A DNA stretch of 64,000 nucleotides, from positions 1,674,001 to 1,738,000 of the forward strand of contig NZ_JIAI01000001.1 of NCBI RefSeq assembly GCF_000620785.1, read 5' to 3'. The DNA is from Actinospineispora acaciae DSM 45401. Its GTDB lineage: Bacteria > Actinomycetota > Actinomycetes > Mycobacteriales > Pseudonocardiaceae. This document shows, piece after piece, positions 8,879-16,628 of this stretch. Position 1 is the stretch's first letter, and every line of letters starts with the position of its first letter. The translations under genes and the position numbers were made by a program. The notes under the pieces are model-generated. The model worked only from the letters and a program-made list of their open reading frames with translations. It did not search any database and was not told the origin of the DNA.

Positions 8879-9490
8879 ATGTACGTACCCGCGCACTTCG
8901 CCCCCGACGACGACGCGGTCCACGAGCTGTTGGCCGGCCACGGCGCCGCCGACCTGGTGACGGCCACCGCCGACGGCCTGGTCGCCACGATGCTGCCGTT
9001 CCTCTACGACCGGGAGGAGGGCACCCTGCGGGGGCATGTGGCGCGCAACAACGAGCACTGGCGCCGCCCGGTGATCGGTGACGCGCTGGTGATCGTGCGC
9101 GGGCCCGACGCGTACATCACGCCGTCCTGGTACGCCTCGAAGGCCGAGCACGGGCGCGTCGTCCCCACCTGGAACTACCTGACCGCGCACGTGTACGGCC
9201 GCCTCACCGTGCACGACGACCCGGACTGGGTCGCGGACGTGGTGCGTCGCCTCACCGAGCGCCACGAGGCCGGCAGGCCGCGGCCGTGGTCGGTCGACGA
9301 CGCCCCGGAGCGGTTCGTCCAGGGGCAGCTGCGGGCCATCGTGGGCGTGGAGGTGGCCATCGGCCGCATCGAGGCGAAGTTCAAGCTCAGCCAGAACCGG
9401 CCGGCCGCCGACATCGACGGGGTGATCGACGGACTCCGCCGCTCGGGAGACGAGGCGGGCGCGGCCGCCGTCGAGCGCTACCGTCCCTGA
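8879..9490 (+). CDS. PaiB-like FMN-binding split-barrel protein
   Basis: A 203-residue protein starts MYVPAHFAPDDDAVHELL, the usual opening of the PaiB family (Bacillus PaiB, a putative negative regulator of sporulation and protease genes). The block ITPSWYASKAEHGRVVPTWN is the family's most conserved segment and contributes to the flavin-binding split barrel. A GAGG lies about 9 bases before ATG 8879; the upstream GTG at 8864 would add five non-conserved residues. Length fits the family. The direct role in actinomycetes is not established. Confidence 0.8.
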   Translation: MYVPAHFAPDDDAVHELLAGHGAADLVTATADGLVATMLPFLYDREEGTLRGHVARNNEHWRRPVIGDALVIVRGPDAYITPSWYASKAEHGRVVPTWNYLTAHVYGRLTVHDDPDWVADVVRRLTERHEAGRPRPWSVDDAPERFVQGQLRAIVGVEVAIGRIEAKFKLSQNRPAADIDGVIDGLRRSGDEAGAAAVERYRP

Positions 9491-9670
9491 CCGGGGGGCC
9501 GGCTCTTACACCAGGTAGCCGCCGCAGGGCGTCAGGTCGCCGACAAGTTCACACTTTCGGTGCGTCCGGCGCGAAATCGTGTCGCAAGGTGACACATGGT
9601 GATCATCTTCGTGTAGGGTTCTCCTCGCTGGCCCGGCCTGGGGGCCGGCACTCTCCAGTGGTTCGTCAGC

Positions 9671-9718
9671 GGGTGTCGCCCGAGTCCCATCTTCCCCGAG
9701 TCAGCTCGGGCGACACCC
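9671..9718. repeat. Perfect 14-bp inverted repeat across the WYL regulator stop codon
   Basis: GGGTGTCGCCCGAG at 9671-9684 is the exact reverse complement of CTCGGGCGACACCC at 9705-9718, with a 20-base loop. The regulator's stop (complement of 9701-9703) falls in the loop, so one arm encodes the last residues. A strong stem at the 3' end of the gene suggests a terminator or mRNA-stabilising hairpin, although no T-run follows on either strand. Confidence 0.7.
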
Positions 9719-10693
9719 CACGAACCCGCCGTAGCGGGTGGCGATCGCGGCGGCACGGTCGCGCAGCGACGTGCGCAACCACTCCGGCGACAGGGCTTCC
9801 GCGTCCGTGGCGAGCTGCCACAGCGCCCATTGCGCGTGTCGTGAGTCCTGGAACGTCACGTCCAGCCGTAACCAGCCGTCCTCGGCCGGTTCTTCGGCGC
9901 GGACGGCCAGCGCGGTGTTCACCAGCTCGTCCCGCCGCGCCGGGTTCACCCGCACCAGCACGGCCACCTGGTCGCCGCCGACCCGAAACCGCGTGCCGCG
10001 CTCCTGCCAGGCCCGGCCCAGGTCGACCCGGCTCGGTCGCTCGGCGGGTTCGGTGAGCTCCTCGGCGGCCAGCACCCGGGACAGCCGGTAGGTGCGGTCC
10101 GCGCCCGACCTCGTGGCCAGCAGGTAGCCCTGGCCGCGCACGGTGACCAGGCCGATCGGGTCCACCGTGCGCCACCTCGGCTCCTGGTCCACGGCCGCGT
10201 AGTGGATGCGCAGCTTGTGCCCGGCGAACACGGCGCGGCGGATCTCGGTCACGGCGGTGTCGGGCACCTCCTCCCCGGCGGCCAGCCGGCGCGAGAGCAG
10301 GTCGGTCTCCGGGTCGATGAGCAGCCGCTGGGCCGCGTCGCTCGCGGTGGCCCGGTGGCTTTCGGGCAGCGCGTCGACCACCTTGAGCATGGCCGAGGCG
10401 AGCGCCGAGCCCAGGCCGAACACCTGTGCGCCGCGCCGTGACCCGGCGACCAGCAGGGCGAGCGCCTCGTCGTGGTTGAGCCCGGTGAGCTCGGTCTGGA
10501 AGCCGGTCAGCAACGCGAACCCGCCGTGGCGGCCGCGCTCGGCGTAGACCGGGACGCCGGCCGAGGACAGCGCCTCGATGTCGCGCAGCACGGTGCGGAC
10601 GGACACCTCCAGCTCGCGGGCCAGCCTGGGTGCCGTCAACCGACCGTGCTGGCGCAGCAGCAGCACCAGCGAGACCAGCCGGTCACCGCGCAT
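9701..10693 (-). CDS. HTH-WYL transcriptional regulator (YafY/DeoR-like)
   Basis: A 330-residue protein has an N-terminal HTH_11-type winged helix (residues about 5-60, including LARELEVSVRTVLRDIEALS). A WYL domain follows at about 140-210 (IHYAAVDQEPRWRTVDPIGL, then GYLLATRSGADRTYRLSRV) with a C-terminal WCX extension. Such proteins regulate a neighbouring gene in response to a ligand held by the WYL domain. It is divergent from ridA; a perfect palindrome at 10710-10736 sits between the two starts and is the obvious candidate operator. Confidence 0.88.
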   Translation of the reverse strand: MRGDRLVSLVLLLRQHGRLTAPRLARELEVSVRTVLRDIEALSSAGVPVYAERGRHGGFALLTGFQTELTGLNHDEALALLVAGSRRGAQVFGLGSALASAMLKVVDALPESHRATASDAAQRLLIDPETDLLSRRLAAGEEVPDTAVTEIRRAVFAGHKLRIHYAAVDQEPRWRTVDPIGLVTVRGQGYLLATRSGADRTYRLSRVLAAEELTEPAERPSRVDLGRAWQERGTRFRVGGDQVAVLVRVNPARRDELVNTALAVRAEEPAEDGWLRLDVTFQDSRHAQWALWQLATDAEALSPEWLRTSLRDRAAAIATRYGGFVGCRPS

Positions 10694-10709
10694 GGGAGAA
10701 CCTTATCGA

Positions 10710-10736
10710 AATACATGACCGTGGATGTCATGTATT
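10710..10736. promoter_or_regulatory. Operator-like palindrome between WYL regulator and ridA
   Basis: AATACATGAC (10710-10719), 7-base spacer, GTCATGTATT (10727-10736): two perfect 10-base arms. It lies 16 bases from the regulator start and 18 bases from the ridA start, so a bound protein could control both. AT-rich arms stand out sharply from the surrounding GC-rich DNA. Confidence 0.75.
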
Positions 10737-10754
10737 GCCGGGAGGCTGGTGGAC

Positions 10755-11156
10755 ATGGCAGTTGAACGAACGGCAGTCAACCCGGTGGCCTGGTCGGTGG
10801 AGATGGGTTTCAACCAGGGCGAGATCGTCTCCGGGCACACCCGGACCTTGTACTGCTCCGGGCAGACAGCGATGAGCGGCGAGGGCAGGCCCCTGCATGA
10901 CGGTGACATGGCGGCGCAGTTGGGGCTGAGCCTCGAGAACCTGGAGGCGGTGCTCGGCGGGGCCGGCATGTCGCTGGCGAACCTCGTCCGGCTCAATGTC
11001 TACACCACCGACGTGGACCTGCTGTTCCAGCACTACGGCGTGCTGGCGTCGCGGCTGGGCGCCGCCGGGGTGGCGCCCACCACCACGATGCTGGGGGTGA
11101 CCCGGCTGGCGATCCCCGGCCAGCTGGTCGAGCTGGAAGGGACAGCCGTCGCGTGA
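10755..11156 (+). CDS. RidA family (YjgF/YER057c/UK114) protein
   Basis: A 133-residue protein of the RidA family, small trimeric proteins that commonly hydrolyse reactive enamine/imine intermediates. Family blocks visible include LYCSGQTAMSGEGRPLHDGD, LVRLNVYTTDVDLLF and the C-terminal PGQLVELEGTAVA. GGGAGG about 9 bases upstream supports the ATG at 10755 rather than an in-frame upstream start inside the operator. The catalytic Arg typical of archetypal RidA (in an R-x-A motif) is not obvious, so deaminase activity is not assured. Its stop overlaps the DUF488 start. Confidence 0.85.
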   Translation: MAVERTAVNPVAWSVEMGFNQGEIVSGHTRTLYCSGQTAMSGEGRPLHDGDMAAQLGLSLENLEAVLGGAGMSLANLVRLNVYTTDVDLLFQHYGVLASRLGAAGVAPTTTMLGVTRLAIPGQLVELEGTAVA

Positions 11157-11623
11157 TGACGATCGGCGTCTACGGGTTCGACGGCGAGTCCTTCCTGGAA
11201 CGGCTGCGGCGCGCGGGCGTCGGCCTGCTGCTCGACGTGCGCCAGCGCCGAGGCGTGCGCGGGCCCGAGTACGCCTGGGCGAACTCGCTGCGGCTGCAGG
11301 CGGCGCTCGCCGAGGCCGGGATCGGCTACGAGCACCACCCCGAGCTCGCCCCGACCACCGAGCTGCGCCGGCTCCAGTACGCCGAGGACGACCGGCACGG
11401 CGTCGGCAAGCGCTCGCGCCGCGAGCTCGCCGCCGAGTACACCCGCCGCTACACCACCGAGATCCTCGACCGCGCCGACCTGACGCCGATCGTGTCGGCG
11501 CGCGGCGTGACGGCGGCGCTGTTCTGCGTCGAGCGCGACCCGGAGGCGTGCCACCGCTCGCTGGTCGCCCAACGGCTGGCCGAGCGGCACCAGGTCACGA
11601 TCGAGCACCTGCGCCCGCTGTGA
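11153..11623 (+). CDS. DUF488 domain protein
   Basis: A 156-residue protein begins MMTIGVYGFDGESFLERL and contains LLLDVRQRRGVRGPEYAWAN and FCVERDPEACHRSLVAQRL, the hallmark blocks of DUF488 (including the conserved C-H-R near the C-terminus). Function of the family is unknown. The GTG at 11153 overlaps the ridA stop by 4 bases (an ATG at 11156 is an alternative), so it is co-translated with ridA and presumably under the same operator. Its 3' end overlaps the convergent amidohydrolase gene by 29 bases. Confidence 0.85.
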   Translation: MMTIGVYGFDGESFLERLRRAGVGLLLDVRQRRGVRGPEYAWANSLRLQAALAEAGIGYEHHPELAPTTELRRLQYAEDDRHGVGKRSRRELAAEYTRRYTTEILDRADLTPIVSARGVTAALFCVERDPEACHRSLVAQRLAERHQVTIEHLRPL

Positions 11624-12926
11624 CCCGGTCCAGGACGTGCCGGCGGGTCTGCTCGACGAGCGTGGCCACCCGCGCGGCGTGGTCACCGACCAGGCGACCG
11701 GCCTGCTTGCGGACCTCGCCGCCGACCAGCACCGTGTCGACGTCCTGCGCGCCGGACTGGAACGCGATGTGCGCGGCCGGGTCGCACAGCGAGGCGCCGA
11801 ACCGGTCGGCCCGCAGCAGCACGATGTCCGCCTCCTTGCCGGGGGTCAGGCTGCCGGTCACGTCGCCGAGCCCGAGCGCGGTGGCGCCGCCGAGGGTGGC
11901 CGCGTGCAGCGCCGCCCGGGGGGTCAGCGAGGGGATGCCCGCCTTGCGGACGGGGGAACGGCCGTGCCGCCGCTCGCGCTGCGCGTCGAGGAAGCCCTGC
12001 ACGTGCACGACCAGGCGCAGCTGCGCGAACAGGTCGGCGTTGACCAGCGACGGGATGTCGCAGCCCCAGGTCACCGGGACGCCCGCGCGCAGCGCCCTGC
12101 CGAGCACCGTGCACGGCGCCCCGTACACCTCCACCGAGGGCGTGAACGACAGCGTCATGCCGTGCTCGCGCAGCATCAGCACCTCGTCGTCGCTGAACAT
12201 GTTGCCGTGCACCGGCAGCACGTCCGGGCCGAGCACGCCCGCCTCGTTCATGGCCGTGATCTGCCGCTCGAAGTTGGAGTGGATGGTCATTCGCAGGCCG
12301 TTCTCCCTGGCGAACGCCACCTCCCGGACGCAGGTGCCGATGTCCACCGTCTCCAGGTCGGACAGGGCGACCATCATGGACAGCCGCCCGCCCATCCCCT
12401 CCAGCCGGCGCGCCACGTCGTCGAACCGGTCGGCCTGCGAGCCGAACACCCCGGCGGGCTTCTCCTTGACGCTGTAGCCGAACACGGCCCGCAGGCCCGC
12501 GTCGCGCAGGCCGGCCAGCGCGGAGTCGACGTGGGCCGGCGAGGTGATCGCGTGGCAGAAGTCCAGCGCGGTGGTGGTGCCGTTGGACAGCAGCTCCAGG
12601 CCGCCGACGTAGCCCCCGGCGTACATGTCCTCGGGCCGGTAGCGCTCGCGGTGGGGCAGCACCTCGGTGAAGTACTCGCCCTTCCAGAGGTCGGAGGCCA
12701 GCCCGCGCAGCGGGGTCTGCCACAGGTGGATGTGCGTGTCCACCAGGCCGGGCAGGACGAACATCCCGGCCGCGTCGATCACCTCGTCGGCCGGCTCGTC
12801 GATCTGCTCGGCGACCCGCTCGATCCGGCCGCCGCGCACCAGGACGTCGCCCGTCGGCAGGTCGCCGAGGGCCGGGTCCATGGTCAGCACGAACCCGCGC
12901 CGGATCAGGGTGGTTCTGGGGCTCAT
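11595..12926 (-). CDS. Amidohydrolase / chlorohydrolase-deaminase family enzyme
   Basis: A 443-residue metal-dependent hydrolase of the TrzN/AtzB/guanine-deaminase group. It has GLVDTHIHLWQTPLRG (the HxH metal pair), MTIHSNFERQ (third His), VHGNMFSDDE (fourth His region) and TWGCDIPSLVN (the catalytic Asp). The C-terminal LTPGKEADIVLLRAD closes the composite beta domain. The substrate is not predictable; relatives deaminate or dechlorinate N-heterocycles. It overlaps the upstream ATPase gene by 4 bases and so is the last gene of the dpp-type operon, suggesting it processes the imported compound. Confidence 0.82.
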   Translation of the reverse strand: MSPRTTLIRRGFVLTMDPALGDLPTGDVLVRGGRIERVAEQIDEPADEVIDAAGMFVLPGLVDTHIHLWQTPLRGLASDLWKGEYFTEVLPHRERYRPEDMYAGGYVGGLELLSNGTTTALDFCHAITSPAHVDSALAGLRDAGLRAVFGYSVKEKPAGVFGSQADRFDDVARRLEGMGGRLSMMVALSDLETVDIGTCVREVAFARENGLRMTIHSNFERQITAMNEAGVLGPDVLPVHGNMFSDDEVLMLREHGMTLSFTPSVEVYGAPCTVLGRALRAGVPVTWGCDIPSLVNADLFAQLRLVVHVQGFLDAQRERRHGRSPVRKAGIPSLTPRAALHAATLGGATALGLGDVTGSLTPGKEADIVLLRADRFGASLCDPAAHIAFQSGAQDVDTVLVGGEVRKQAGRLVGDHAARVATLVEQTRRHVLDRVTAGAGARS

Positions 12927-13783
12927 GAGGCTCCTCTGGTCAGGACCGGATGGTTCGCGCGGCGGTGCGCGCGCCGCTGTCGCTGCCGGACCGGGTCGGG
13001 CAGTGGCGCGGCGTCCAGCAGCGCGCGGGTGTACGGGTGCGACGGCGCGGTGTAGACCCGCTCGCCGGGGCCGGACTCCACCAGCACGCCCCGGTGCATC
13101 ACGCCGACCTCGTGGCTGATGTGGCGGACCACGCTGAGGTCGTGCGCGATGAACAGGTAGCTCAGCCCCAGCTCGCGCTGCAGGTCGACCAGCAGGTTGA
13201 TGACCTGGCTCTGGGTGGACACGTCCAGCGCGCTCACCGGTTCGTCGCAGATCACCAGCCGGGGCCGGACCGCGAGCGCCCGCGCGATGGCCACCCGTTG
13301 CCGCTGCCCGCCGGACAGCTCGTTCGGCAGCCGGTTGCCGTGGTGGGTCGCCAGGCCGACCTGGTCGAGCAGGGTGCGCAGCGCCGCCGGCCGGTCCGCC
13401 CTGGCCACACCGGCGCCCTGCGCGAGCGCCCGCTCCAGGATGGTGAACACCAGCTGTCCGGGGTTGAGCGAGGTCAGCGGGTCCTGGAAGACCACCTGCA
13501 CGGCGCCCCGGTACCAGCGCGGGGTGCGCCGGCCGAAGTCGGTCACCGACCGGCCGTCGAAGCCGACCGTGCCGCCGGCCGGGCGCACCAGCCGCAGCAC
13601 CGCGCGCCCGACGCTGCTCTTGCCCGAGCCGGACTCGCCGACCAGCCCGAACGTGCGCCCGACCGGGATGTCGAAGGACACCCCGCGCACCGCGTCCATC
13701 CGCGTCCGGCGCAGTGACACCCCGGCGCGGCCCAGCGGGTAGCTCACCCGCAGGTCACGCACCCGCAGCAGCGGCTCAGCCAC
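12923..13783 (-). CDS. Peptide-type ABC transporter ATPase (DppF/OppF-like)
   Basis: A 286-residue nucleotide-binding subunit with Walker A GESGSGKSS, signature LSGGQRQRVAIARAL, Walker B LVICDEPVSALDV and switch His in AHDLSVVRH. A C-terminal oligopeptide-transporter extension (APSHPYTRALLDAAPLPD) is present. It pairs with the ATPase half of the upstream fused gene and overlaps it by 8 bases. Together with the permease, fused permease-ATPase and binding protein it makes a complete peptide/nickel-family importer. The substrate may be a modified peptide or amide, given the coupled amidohydrolase. Confidence 0.92.
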   Translation of the reverse strand: MAEPLLRVRDLRVSYPLGRAGVSLRRTRMDAVRGVSFDIPVGRTFGLVGESGSGKSSVGRAVLRLVRPAGGTVGFDGRSVTDFGRRTPRWYRGAVQVVFQDPLTSLNPGQLVFTILERALAQGAGVARADRPAALRTLLDQVGLATHHGNRLPNELSGGQRQRVAIARALAVRPRLVICDEPVSALDVSTQSQVINLLVDLQRELGLSYLFIAHDLSVVRHISHEVGVMHRGVLVESGPGERVYTAPSHPYTRALLDAAPLPDPVRQRQRRAHRRANHPVLTRGAS

Positions 13784-15683
13784 GACCGCCTCCCGGCGTC
13801 AGCTCGCCGGCGCGCACGCAGCGGACGTCGGAGCGCAGCGGCACCGGGCCCTGCCGGCAGGCGTCCAGCACGTGCGAGCAGCGGGGGTGGAAGCGGCAGC
13901 CGGGCGGCCACTCCCACGGTGCGGGGACGGCGCCGGGGATGGTCGGCAGTCGCTCGCCGGAGCCGTGCACGGTCGGCAGGGCGGTGAGCAGCGCCGAGGT
14001 GTAGGGGTGGCGGGGCGCGCGGAACAGGTCGGTCACCTCGGCGGTCTCCACGATCTGGCCGGCGTACATCACCGAGACCCGGTCGCACACGTCGGCCACC
14101 ACGCCGAGGTCGTGGGTGATCAGCAGGATGGACATGCCGAACCGGCCGCGCAGGTCCAGCAGCAGGTCCAGCACCTGGGTCTGGGTGGTGACGTCCAGCG
14201 CGGTGGTCGGCTCGTCGGCGATGAGCAGCTTCGGCTCGCCGGCCAGCGCGGCCGCGATCGCCACCCGCTGCGCCATGCCGCCGGAGAACTGGTGCGGGTA
14301 GTCGTCCAGCCTCCGCGCCGCGTCCGGCACGCCGACCAGGCCCAACAGCTCGCCCGCCCGCTCGCGCGCCGCCCGGCCGGTGATGCCTCGGTGGCTGCGC
14401 AGCGCCTCGCCGATCTGCCGCCCGACGGTGTGCACCGGGGACAGCGACGCGATCGGGTCCTGGAAGACCATCGCCACCTCGTTGCCCCTGATCCTGGACA
14501 GCCGCTCCTCATCGAGCCCGAGCAGCTCCCGCCCGTCCAGCACGACCGAGCCCTCGGCGAGCCGGGCCGGCGGCGGCACCAGGTCGAGCAGGGCGAGCGC
14601 GGTCAGGGACTTGCCGGACCCCGACTCGCCGACCAGCCCGTACACCTCGCCGGTGCCGATCGTGAGCGACACGTCGTCGACGACCCGCACCTCGCCACCG
14701 TTCGGGCCCGGCACCGTCACCACCAGCCCGCGCGCCGCCAACAGCGCGTCCGCGCCGGCCGCCGCACCCACCGCCCGGCGCGCGCCGCTCCAGGCCGGGC
14801 GGCCCGGCGGGTGGCCGCCGAGGGCGGTGCGCAGGCCGTCGCCGATCAGGTTGAACGCCAGCACGGTGAGCGTGATCGCGAGCCCCGGGAAGACCGCGAG
14901 CAGCGGCTGCTGGCTGGCGTACTGCCGGGACAGGTCGAGCATCTGGCCCCAGCTGGTCTCCGACGAGCCCGCACCCAGGCCCAGGAAGCTCAACATCGCC
15001 TCGAACAGCTGGCCGACGCCCAGGAAGATCGACACCTGCACCACGATCGGCCCGGCGATGTTCGGCAGGATCTCCCCGAACATGATCCGGGGGCTGGCCA
15101 GCCCGAGCACCCTCGCCGCGTCCACGTAGAGCCGCTCGCGCTCCACCAGCACCAACGCCCGGGACAGCCGCAGGAAGTTGACGGCGAACACCACCGACAC
15201 CGCGATCATCGCGTTGGTCAGCCCGCGCCCGAGCACCGCGATCACCCCGAACGCGAACAGCAGCGCGGGGATCGACCCGACCACGTCGGCCAGCCGCATC
15301 GCCACCCGGTCCCACCAGCCGCCGAGGTAGCCCACCATGACCCCGAGCGCGACGCCCACCACCAGCGCCGGCAGCACCGACTGGAACGAGGCGTGCAGCG
15401 CCACCCGGGTGCCGTAGATCATGCGGGACAGCTCGTCGCGGCCCAGCTCGTCGGTGCCCAGCCAGTGCGCGCCGCCCGGGCCGGCGAGCTTGTTCGCCAC
15501 GTCCACGGCGTTCGGGTCGTAGGGCGCGAGCAGGCCGGCGCCCGCGGCGGCCACCGCGAGCAGCAGCACGTACGCCACCGCGGCGAGGGTGACCGGCTGG
15601 CGGGCGACCCGCTGCCCGATCCGCCGCCAGTTGGCCACCCGCTCGTCCTCCTCCGGGGCCGCGTCGGTCACCGAGACGCTCAT
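13776..15683 (-). CDS. Fused DppC permease and DppD ATPase of peptide-type ABC transporter
   Basis: A 635-residue fusion. Residues about 1-290 form a DppC-type permease: N-terminal helix, a periplasmic block containing LGTDELGRDELSRMIYGTRV, and the inner EAA loop around DAARVLGLASPRIMFGEILP. Residues about 310-635 form an ATPase with Walker A GESGSGKS, signature FSGGMAQRVAIAAALAG, Walker B LLIADEPTTALDV and a C-terminal Cys cluster CRFHPRCSHVLDAC. The start MSVSVTDAAPEEDER at 15683 overlaps the DppB stop by 4 bases. Such permease-ATPase fusions are known in actinobacteria. A longer upstream open frame is a shadow of dppB. Confidence 0.9.
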   Translation of the reverse strand: MSVSVTDAAPEEDERVANWRRIGQRVARQPVTLAAVAYVLLLAVAAAGAGLLAPYDPNAVDVANKLAGPGGAHWLGTDELGRDELSRMIYGTRVALHASFQSVLPALVVGVALGVMVGYLGGWWDRVAMRLADVVGSIPALLFAFGVIAVLGRGLTNAMIAVSVVFAVNFLRLSRALVLVERERLYVDAARVLGLASPRIMFGEILPNIAGPIVVQVSIFLGVGQLFEAMLSFLGLGAGSSETSWGQMLDLSRQYASQQPLLAVFPGLAITLTVLAFNLIGDGLRTALGGHPPGRPAWSGARRAVGAAAGADALLAARGLVVTVPGPNGGEVRVVDDVSLTIGTGEVYGLVGESGSGKSLTALALLDLVPPPARLAEGSVVLDGRELLGLDEERLSRIRGNEVAMVFQDPIASLSPVHTVGRQIGEALRSHRGITGRAARERAGELLGLVGVPDAARRLDDYPHQFSGGMAQRVAIAAALAGEPKLLIADEPTTALDVTTQTQVLDLLLDLRGRFGMSILLITHDLGVVADVCDRVSVMYAGQIVETAEVTDLFRAPRHPYTSALLTALPTVHGSGERLPTIPGAVPAPWEWPPGCRFHPRCSHVLDACRQGPVPLRSDVRCVRAGELTPGGGRG

Positions 15684-16624
15684 TGCGGCCGCGCCTTCGG
15701 GTCGAGCAGCCCGTAGCCGACGTCCACCGCGAGGTTGACCAGCACCACCGCGCAGGCGAAGAACAGCACCCCGCCCTGGACGATCGGCATGTCGTTGCGG
15801 ACCACCGCGTCGATCAGCAGCGTGCCGGTGCCGGGGATGGCGAACACCCGCTCCACCACGAAGCTCACCGCCATGATCACGCCGAGCTCCCAGCCGATCG
15901 TGGTCAGCACCGGCACCATCGCGTTGCGCAGCGCGTAGCGGTACACGATCCGGTTGCGGGAGGTCCCGCGCGCCCGCAACGCCTGGGTGTAGGGCGCGCG
16001 CAGCGCCGTGGTCATCGAGCCTCGCATCTGGCGGGCGATCACGGCGGCCGAGGACAGGCCCAGCGCCGCGCACGGCAGCACCAGCCCGCGCAGCCAGGCC
16101 ACCGGGTCCTCCTCCGGCGGCGTGTAGCCCAGCGCCGGGAACAGCCGCAGCAGCACCGCGAACACCAGCGCGAGCAGCACGGCCAGCCAGAACCCGGGGA
16201 TCGCCAGGCCGAGCGCGACCAGGCCGGACAGCGCCCGGTCGGCCCATGATCCGGCGCGCACCGCACCCACGATGCCGACCGGGACCCCCACCAGCACCGC
16301 GATCAGCGTCCCGCCCACGACCAGCGACAACGTCATCGGCAGCCGTTCGGTGATCGAGCCGAGCACCGGCTCGTCGGTGAACAGCGAGCGGCCGAAGTCG
16401 CCGCGCAGCACGTCGGCGCCCCACCGGGCGAACTGGACGGCCAGCGGCTGGTCGTAGCCGAACTGCCGGGCCAGCGCGTCCCGCTGCTCCTCGGTGGCAC
16501 CCTGCCCGAGGAGCTGGCGCAGCGGGTCCACCGGCACGATGTGGACCAGGGCGAACACGAACACCGCGACGAGCACCAGCAGCGGCGCCGTCGACAGCAG
16601 CCGCACCGCGATCAGGCGCCGCAT
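15680..16624 (-). CDS. Peptide-type ABC transporter permease (DppB-like)
   Basis: A 314-residue inner-membrane protein with six hydrophobic segments. It shows the DppB hallmarks: N-terminal LLVLVAVFVFALVHIVPVDP, the EAA-loop region ALRARGTSRNRIVYRYALRN, and the ending DVGYGLLDPKARPQ. It forms the translocation pore with the DppC half of the next gene. It follows the binding-protein gene by 4 bases. Confidence 0.92.
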   Translation of the reverse strand: MRRLIAVRLLSTAPLLVLVAVFVFALVHIVPVDPLRQLLGQGATEEQRDALARQFGYDQPLAVQFARWGADVLRGDFGRSLFTDEPVLGSITERLPMTLSLVVGGTLIAVLVGVPVGIVGAVRAGSWADRALSGLVALGLAIPGFWLAVLLALVFAVLLRLFPALGYTPPEEDPVAWLRGLVLPCAALGLSSAAVIARQMRGSMTTALRAPYTQALRARGTSRNRIVYRYALRNAMVPVLTTIGWELGVIMAVSFVVERVFAIPGTGTLLIDAVVRNDMPIVQGGVLFFACAVVLVNLAVDVGYGLLDPKARPQ

Positions 16625-16628
16625 CCCG

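Noticed and set aside
15684..16424. N-terminal extension of the fused permease-ATPase to about 882 residues
   Set aside because: The extra part is out-of-frame sequence of the DppB gene; the real protein begins MSVSVTDAAPEEDER at 15683.
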